A DNA stretch of 58,081 bases from Alcanivoracaceae bacterium (lineage in GTDB: Bacteria > Pseudomonadota > Gammaproteobacteria > Xanthomonadales > Marinicellaceae): positions 1-58,081 of the forward strand of contig JADGEI010000024.1 of NCBI GenBank assembly GCA_016744455.1, written 5' to 3'. Below, in pieces: positions 53,616 to 58,081 of this stretch. A program made the position numbers and the translations under genes. Under the pieces are notes generated by a model. It was not told the origin of the DNA. It was given only the letters and a program-made list of their open reading frames with translations, and ran no database searches. Position 1 is the first letter of the stretch; every line of letters starts with the position of its first letter.

Positions 53616-53768
53616 TAGGTTGGTGCAGAGCGAAGCGAAGCCCAACATTTCGATTTTTGGATTAAGAATATACAAAAATGGAGGTGGTTTTGGTTTATCT
53701 TTTAGTTGTTCTTGTCTATGAGTTAGCGGATAGTCTGTTGTTGGGCTTCGTGCCTCAGCGCCAACCTA
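53616..53768. repeat. Inverted pair of GTTGG/CGAAGCCCAAC repeats
   Basis: In the 327-base gap after prpC, a 32-base arm (53616-53647, TAGGTTGGTGCAGAGCGAAG core ending CCCAACA) faces an inverted, imperfect 30-base copy (53739-53768) across about 91 bases. The arm type is common as an intergenic repeat in proteobacteria. The rest of the gap shows no gene. The pair lies at the junction with the HNH/Fic genes. Confidence 0.7.
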
Positions 53769-53827
53769 CAGAGATATTAACATAGAGATTCACGGAGCAA
53801 GCACTAAGGAACATAGTGGCTTCTGTT

Positions 53828-54748
53828 TTAAAGTACGTTACTTTTTCCTAAATTGCAGTCCTGACAAAGCGTCTCTAAATTATCAATTACAGTTTCACCG
53901 CCTTTACTCCAAGGAATAATGTGATCAACATGCAATACTACTTTGGGATTTTTTGCAGGTGAACAACCACATTTTTTACATGAAAAATTATCTCTTTTTA
54001 AAATGGTAAATCGGAGTCTTAAATTTATATTCCTTGGCGTTCTTTTTGCTTTGAGGGTTTTCTTTGGATTTCGCTTTTTTGAATTTAAATTATTAATTGG
54101 CACTAATTCAGGCTTTCTATCTTCTTCAACAGTTACATCATCTTCATTGTTAATGTATTCAATAAATGCCTCTAATGCTTTTTTCCATGTTCCAAATTTA
54201 TTTTCATATGAACTTATATGAAGATTAGAAAATGGTTTAACAACCTCTGCATATTTTGGTTGTCGTCCGTAGTGAGTCCATAAAGCGAGTACATTTCTCA
54301 TATAATCCTCAACTGTAGTATTATAATTTCTTCCAACCTCAAGGTTCGCCAGTAGTTTGGCTTTATTCCACCTTCCAAATCTTTTAGTAATTGTTACAAC
54401 CCCAAACTTTCCATGTTTTTCATATTCGGTTATTGTCAATTTTGGATTATTTACTTTTTTAGATACTGATATCATATCTTTAATTAACAGCTCTTCTTTT
54501 ATTGATGATTCTCCAAACTCAACTCCATGAATACTTTTTTCTGTTGCTAGTTTTGCTTTTTGTAACACCATTTTCCAATTACCAAAACGTTTCTTTGCGG
54601 TTTGATAATTATATTTAGCTCCATTAGCTTTACAGTAATCTCTCATTTTCAATGATTGCTTAGCTAAATTATTTGCAACCGTTCTCAAATCATTGATAAT
54701 TTCAATATCAGAGATTTGTTTTCTAGTATCGGTTAGTTTAAATTTCAT
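53828..54748 (-). CDS. HNH endonuclease with homing-endonuclease-type repeats
   Basis: A 306-residue protein. Three helical repeats in the N-terminal part (ending KKRFGNWKMVLQKA, KRFGRWNKAKLLA and NKFGTWKKALEAF) match the HNH_repeat units of homing-type and phage endonucleases. The C-terminal HNH domain shows CKKCG, HVDHIIPWSKGG and DNLETLCQDCN, with zinc-binding cysteine pairs. This is a predicted DNA nicking or cutting enzyme. No intron or phage genes adjoin it. With the Fic gene it separates prpC from prpF, suggesting an inserted segment (inference). Confidence 0.85.
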   Translation of the reverse strand: MKFKLTDTRKQISDIEIINDLRTVANNLAKQSLKMRDYCKANGAKYNYQTAKKRFGNWKMVLQKAKLATEKSIHGVEFGESSIKEELLIKDMISVSKKVNNPKLTITEYEKHGKFGVVTITKRFGRWNKAKLLANLEVGRNYNTTVEDYMRNVLALWTHYGRQPKYAEVVKPFSNLHISSYENKFGTWKKALEAFIEYINNEDDVTVEEDRKPELVPINNLNSKKRNPKKTLKAKRTPRNINLRLRFTILKRDNFSCKKCGCSPAKNPKVVLHVDHIIPWSKGGETVIDNLETLCQDCNLGKSNVL

Positions 54749-54788
54749 ACATTTACTTCATCTTCAATTTTTTTAGTTACCTTTTTCA

Positions 54789-55940
54789 CTAAAATATCCC
54801 GATATACTCTTCAAAGGCATAAATACGGTTTCTTTTATAACCTGTTAATTCTTTCAAAATATCTAATTTTTCAAAATCTTTAATTAAACGATTTGCGGTG
54901 GCAATGTGTACATTCAAAGCCTTTGCAATTGCTTTGGCGTCCATAACTGGGTTTTTGTAAAGAGCGTCTATTAATTTTTTCCCGTCTTTTTGTTTTCTGC
55001 CAAGTTTTATCAATGAATTAAGTTCAATTTTTTCTCTTAGAGCAAGAATGTCATTAAATGATTGTATGCTTTTTTTTGCCGTTTCTATAACTCCATCTAG
55101 AAAAAAAAGTAACCATTTTTCTAAATCGTTTTTTTCTCTAACTAACATTAAGTTGTCATAATAATCACGTCGATTGCGTTCAAAATAATCAGATAAGTAG
55201 AGTGTAGGCCTTTTTAAAAGATTTTTATCAATTAGATACAATGTAATAAGCAACCTCCCAATACGACCATTGCCATCTAAAAAAGGGTGTATTGTTTCAA
55301 ATTGATAATGAACGAGTGCTATTTTTATTAAATGTGGAACAGCTATTGGAATTTCCAAAACTTCAGCATTGATAAACTGCTCTAAATCTTGCATTAAATT
55401 TGGTATCTCTTGATGTGTTGGCGGAATATATATTGCCTTTTTTAAACTTTTACCAATCCAATTTTGGCTGCTGCGATATTCTCCAGGTAATTTATGTTTA
55501 CCTCTTACTCCTTGTAAAAGAATATGGTGCACTTTCTTTATTAATCGGTTGGATATCGGTAATTTATCAAGATTTTTTATGGCTTGGTTAAGCGCTGAAA
55601 TATAGTTTTGCACCTCTTGCCAATCATCTCTTTTTTTAGGATGAATGTCTTCTTCTTTAATCAGGGCTTCTTCGAAAGAGGTCTGGGTACCTTCTATCTT
55701 ACTACTCACACTCGCTTCTTTTGTCACATGCATAAATATAAAAAAATCAATGTCAGGAATTAATTCTGAAAACGAGTCCAGCCTACCTAAATATCGATCA
55801 GCTTCACCTAACTTGCTTAATAATTGAGGACTGTTTATTATCCATTGTAAGGATATTTTGTTTGGTAAAAAGCTTTTGTATTTATACTGTTGTGTTAAAT
55901 TTCCTGCTTTAAAGTCTTTTATATCTTCAGTTTGTATCAT
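54789..55940 (-). CDS. Fic-family AMP transferase-like protein
   Basis: A Fic protein of about 383 residues. The N-terminal Fic_N region carries the inhibitory motif SSKIEG, followed by the catalytic HPFLDGNGRIGR, with all key residues (His, Asn, both Arg). The last 90 residues form a winged-helix-like segment (AKALNVHIATANRLIKDFEKL), which may bind DNA. This layout fits self-inhibited (class II) Fic proteins. I use ATG at 55940 rather than the TTG at 55988. Two inverted repeats overlie and precede the start, suggesting that the protein represses its own gene (inference). Target protein unknown. Confidence 0.88.
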   Translation of the reverse strand: MIQTEDIKDFKAGNLTQQYKYKSFLPNKISLQWIINSPQLLSKLGEADRYLGRLDSFSELIPDIDFFIFMHVTKEASVSSKIEGTQTSFEEALIKEEDIHPKKRDDWQEVQNYISALNQAIKNLDKLPISNRLIKKVHHILLQGVRGKHKLPGEYRSSQNWIGKSLKKAIYIPPTHQEIPNLMQDLEQFINAEVLEIPIAVPHLIKIALVHYQFETIHPFLDGNGRIGRLLITLYLIDKNLLKRPTLYLSDYFERNRRDYYDNLMLVREKNDLEKWLLFFLDGVIETAKKSIQSFNDILALREKIELNSLIKLGRKQKDGKKLIDALYKNPVMDAKAIAKALNVHIATANRLIKDFEKLDILKELTGYKRNRIYAFEEYIGIF

Positions 55941-56013
55941 AAGTGCACACAAGTGTCTCCATATGTGCACTATACCACTTAAGTGCAACTATGGAAACTT
56001 ATAATTGCACTTA
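55940..56013. promoter_or_regulatory. Two tandem inverted-repeat operators before the Fic gene
   Basis: Site A is TAAGTGCAC (55940-55948) facing GTGCACTAT (55965-55973). Site B is TAAGTGCAA (55980-55988) facing TTGCACTTA (56005-56013). In both, 16 bases separate the arms, and the sites are offset by 40 bases. Site A starts on the first base of the Fic ATG, so binding should block initiation. Confidence 0.75.
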
Positions 56014-56038
56014 TAGCAATTTTTGAAAATAAAAGCTA

Positions 56039-57208
56039 TTAAATATCTGGTACACAAACTTTCCCTTCCATCAAAACTCTGGCACTACGGCTCATGATCA
56101 CTTTCTGGGCATTCCATTCGCCTTTGATTTTACTGACTTCTGCGCCTACTTTTAATGTACCGGATGGATGACCAAAACACAAAGAATTTCGTTCGCCACC
56201 GCCTGCAGCCAAATTGACTAGTGTTCCAGGAATTGCTGCGGCTGTTGCAATCGCTACCGCCGCAGTTCCCATCATGGCGTGGTGCAGTAATCCCATAGAT
56301 AGGGCACGGACATTAATGTCGATATCTTCTGAGTCTATCTTTTTACCACTAGACGAAGTATAAGATTCTGGTGGTGCTATAAAAGCGACTTTTGGTGTGT
56401 GTTGGCGGATTTTTGCTTCTTCGATAGTGTTAATCAAACCCATTTTAATCGCACCATAAGCACGTATAGTTTCAAACATTTCTAGTGCTTTACTGTTAGA
56501 ATTAACATCGCCTTGTAGTTCTGTACCTTTATAGCCAATATCTGTGGCATTTAAAAATATGGTGGGTATTCCTGCAGTAATCATGGTCGCTTGGAATGTT
56601 CCCACTCCTGGCACTTCCAATTCGTCTATTAAATTTCCAGTAGGGAACAAGGCCTTATCACCCACTGGTTTGACAAATTCAACTTTGACTTCAGCAGCAG
56701 GAAAAGTAACACCATCTAATTCAAAGTCGCCAGTTTCTTGCACTTGTCCATTGGTGATTGGCACATGGGCAATAATAGTTTTTTTGATATTGGCTTGCCA
56801 AATTCTTACCACCGCTATACCGTTTTCTGGAATACGTGATGAATCAACCAAACCATTAGTGATGGCAAAAGATCCCACAGCTGCGGTAAGGTTTCCGCAA
56901 TTCCCACTAAAATCAACAAAAGGTTTATCAATGGCTACTTGACCAAACAAATAATCAACATCATGATCGGATTCTGAGCTTTTAGATAATATGACAGATT
57001 TACTGGTACTTGAAGTTGCGCCACCCATACCATCGGTTTGTTTTCCGTAAGGATCCGGACTTCCAATGACACGTAATAACATTTTGTCTCGTGCTTTACC
57101 TGCCACTTGGGCAGCTTCAGGCAATGAAGTAAGGTTGAAGAAAACACCTTTTGATGTGCCGCCACGCATATAAGTGGCTGGAATTTTTATTTGTGGTTTG
57201 TATTTCAT
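56039..57208 (-). CDS. prpF: 2-methylaconitate isomerase PrpF
   Basis: A 389-residue PrpF protein that isomerises 2-methylaconitate in the AcnD-dependent methylcitrate cycle. Motifs are YMRGGTSKGVFF near residue 13, IGSPDPYGKQTDGMGGATS near 50, VDFSGNCGNL near 98 (catalytic-type Cys in GNCGN) and AAGGGERNSLCFGHPSG near 330. PrpF usually follows acnD in an operon with prpB and prpC; here it is on the opposite strand, beyond the HNH and Fic genes, with no acnD in view. Start ATG at 57208. Confidence 0.92.
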   Translation of the reverse strand: MKYKPQIKIPATYMRGGTSKGVFFNLTSLPEAAQVAGKARDKMLLRVIGSPDPYGKQTDGMGGATSSTSKSVILSKSSESDHDVDYLFGQVAIDKPFVDFSGNCGNLTAAVGSFAITNGLVDSSRIPENGIAVVRIWQANIKKTIIAHVPITNGQVQETGDFELDGVTFPAAEVKVEFVKPVGDKALFPTGNLIDELEVPGVGTFQATMITAGIPTIFLNATDIGYKGTELQGDVNSNSKALEMFETIRAYGAIKMGLINTIEEAKIRQHTPKVAFIAPPESYTSSSGKKIDSEDIDINVRALSMGLLHHAMMGTAAVAIATAAAIPGTLVNLAAGGGERNSLCFGHPSGTLKVGAEVSKIKGEWNAQKVIMSRSARVLMEGKVCVPDI

Positions 57209-57288
57209 TTATGAATACTCTTTGGTTCTGTTTCAGTTTTATACAAGACTTATTAATGACTAGAATTATAATCTCTTTATCAAAATAT

Positions 57289-57897
57289 TCACCTAATAAT
57301 TGTTGTTGATAGAGGTATATGCTTAGATTGCCTTCTATTTATGTCGTCCATGTATTGAATTTTAAGCATAACCCTCCCCCTTTTTTCGGTTAATTTTGCT
57401 GCAAAAACTCTCTTATAAGTACAATTTAATAATTTTTGATAATCCAGTGGTATGTTATGCATTGTTTTCCCTGTTTTAATATGAAGTTGAATTAAATCAA
57501 TATCCACATCATTTGAAAAATCATAAAACTTGTTTTCTGATTTTAAAAACCACAACCTATTATTATCAAGTATAATGTCAAAATTATCTTTACTTGAAAA
57601 CTTATTTAAAACATCGCCCTTTAGGTTCATTAGTTGAATTTCATGTTCAATATGACCGCCTTTTGAATGTTCATTTATTTGAATAACCAAGAAACACTGC
57701 CCAGGAAGGTCTATTAAATAGTTATCCCTCAATAGGGCATAACTCCCATAAATACTTAAAACTTCCTGAGTCCATTTATATTTTCTGGTCCGGCCAACAC
57801 ATTCGATCATACAGGTATTGGAATATTCCTCATCTTTAAGAATAGAGATTTGACCTTTACCCTTTCTAATTCGAGAGGTTTTCTCTAATTGAATCAT
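57289..57897 (-). CDS. Uncharacterised soluble protein
   Basis: A 202-residue protein I do not recognise. It has no signal peptide or membrane segment. It is beta-rich and charged, with short strands such as CFLVIQIN, IQLMNLKGDVL, LWFLKSENKFYDF and VMLKIQYMD, perhaps a beta-propeller-like or PilZ-like fold, though I see no decisive motif. AAAAGGGG before the ATG supports the start at 57897. It is separated from prpF by 80 bases. Beyond it, to the end of the window, no further gene is visible. Confidence 0.6.
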   Translation of the reverse strand: MIQLEKTSRIRKGKGQISILKDEEYSNTCMIECVGRTRKYKWTQEVLSIYGSYALLRDNYLIDLPGQCFLVIQINEHSKGGHIEHEIQLMNLKGDVLNKFSSKDNFDIILDNNRLWFLKSENKFYDFSNDVDIDLIQLHIKTGKTMHNIPLDYQKLLNCTYKRVFAAKLTEKRGRVMLKIQYMDDINRRQSKHIPLSTTIIR

Positions 57898-58081
57898 AGC
57901 CCCTTTTGAATAAAATATAATAACCGATCTTGAATTTTGTAAGTATCATGAGAATATTGAAAGTAATCCATAAATGTATTATACAAGAGCCATATTCATA
58001 ACTAATTTTTAACTCGATTGTGATTTTGACATTTTCAGCCATTAGTGATTTTTTTTCAATAATCCAGCTTTAAAAATCGTC

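Noticed and set aside
53430-53675. Minus-strand open frame at the prpC end
   Set aside because: It overlaps the prpC 3' end in antisense and runs into the inverted repeat; no motif or ribosome-binding site.
53828-55940. HNH and Fic genes as a toxin-antitoxin or phage-defence island
   Set aside because: They are adjacent, but there is no small antitoxin gene, no phage or restriction genes, and the Fic protein carries its own inhibitory motif, so a defence role is not supported.

Overview
The window looks like chromosome of a free-living, AT-rich gammaproteobacterium, probably marine and close to Marinicella or the Xanthomonadales. The clues are a fused LysC-LysA lysine enzyme, a Ser/Thr kinase with TPRs divergent from an ECF-type sigma factor, NhaB, LpxL-type acyltransferase, an RND pump, a TonB-dependent receptor, and a secreted LRR protein ending in a short FE tail of a kind I associate with those groups. 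The taxonomic call is inference from gene content. I see no tRNA, rRNA, CRISPR array, transposase or prophage.

Region by region. 1-3 kb: an MBL-fold hydrolase and a full-length DUF1631 protein. 3-9.2 kb: a minus-strand block of envelope genes of unknown role: a CHASE2 protein, a small secreted protein and an M48 metalloprotease with TPR-like tail (tightly coupled), then a DUF4282 gene with an internal amber codon, a zinc-ribbon membrane protein, a lipoprotein gene frameshifted in an A7 tract, and a large coiled-coil lipoprotein. 9.2-14.5 kb: secreted LRR protein, Ser/Thr kinase-TPR receptor and a divergent sigma factor. 14.4-23.7 kb: housekeeping genes: OsmC, Lon-like protease, lysC-lysA, DUF3149, and the overlapping trpD-trpC-yihY-tlpA operon.

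23.9-27.1 kb holds the most striking locus: two neighbouring genes for Cys-rich EGKCG-repeat proteins (one secreted, one a lipoprotein), each with its own strong terminator, then a DoxX-family membrane protein and a cNMP-binding/rhodanese protein. The repeats resemble HvfA-type precursors of copper-binding modified peptides, but the expected DUF692 (MNIO) enzyme and its DUF2063 partner are absent from the window. 27.1-40 kb: nhaB, a lipid A acyltransferase, an RND pump with adaptor, pyrF, DegQ, then an overlapping operon of ankyrin protein, sigma factor, small membrane protein and prmC.

40-43.9 kb: a TonB-dependent receptor beside two decayed catabolic genes: an FAH-family gene with two in-frame stops and an MBL-hydrolase remnant that appears to have lost its core. 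43.9-50 kb: DUF4407, a TPR-GGDEF diguanylate cyclase, a shortened second DUF1631 protein, and small zinc-ribbon and DUF1244 proteins. 50-58 kb: folD, then prpB-prpC; prpF lies on the opposite strand beyond an HNH endonuclease and a Fic protein. The Fic gene starts beside two tandem inverted-repeat operators of identical geometry. No acnD or prpD is visible.

Several small genes carry single lesions (amber codon, homopolymer frameshift, double stops, internal deletion). These may be real decay or switching, but a sequencing or assembly error cannot be excluded for the single-base cases.
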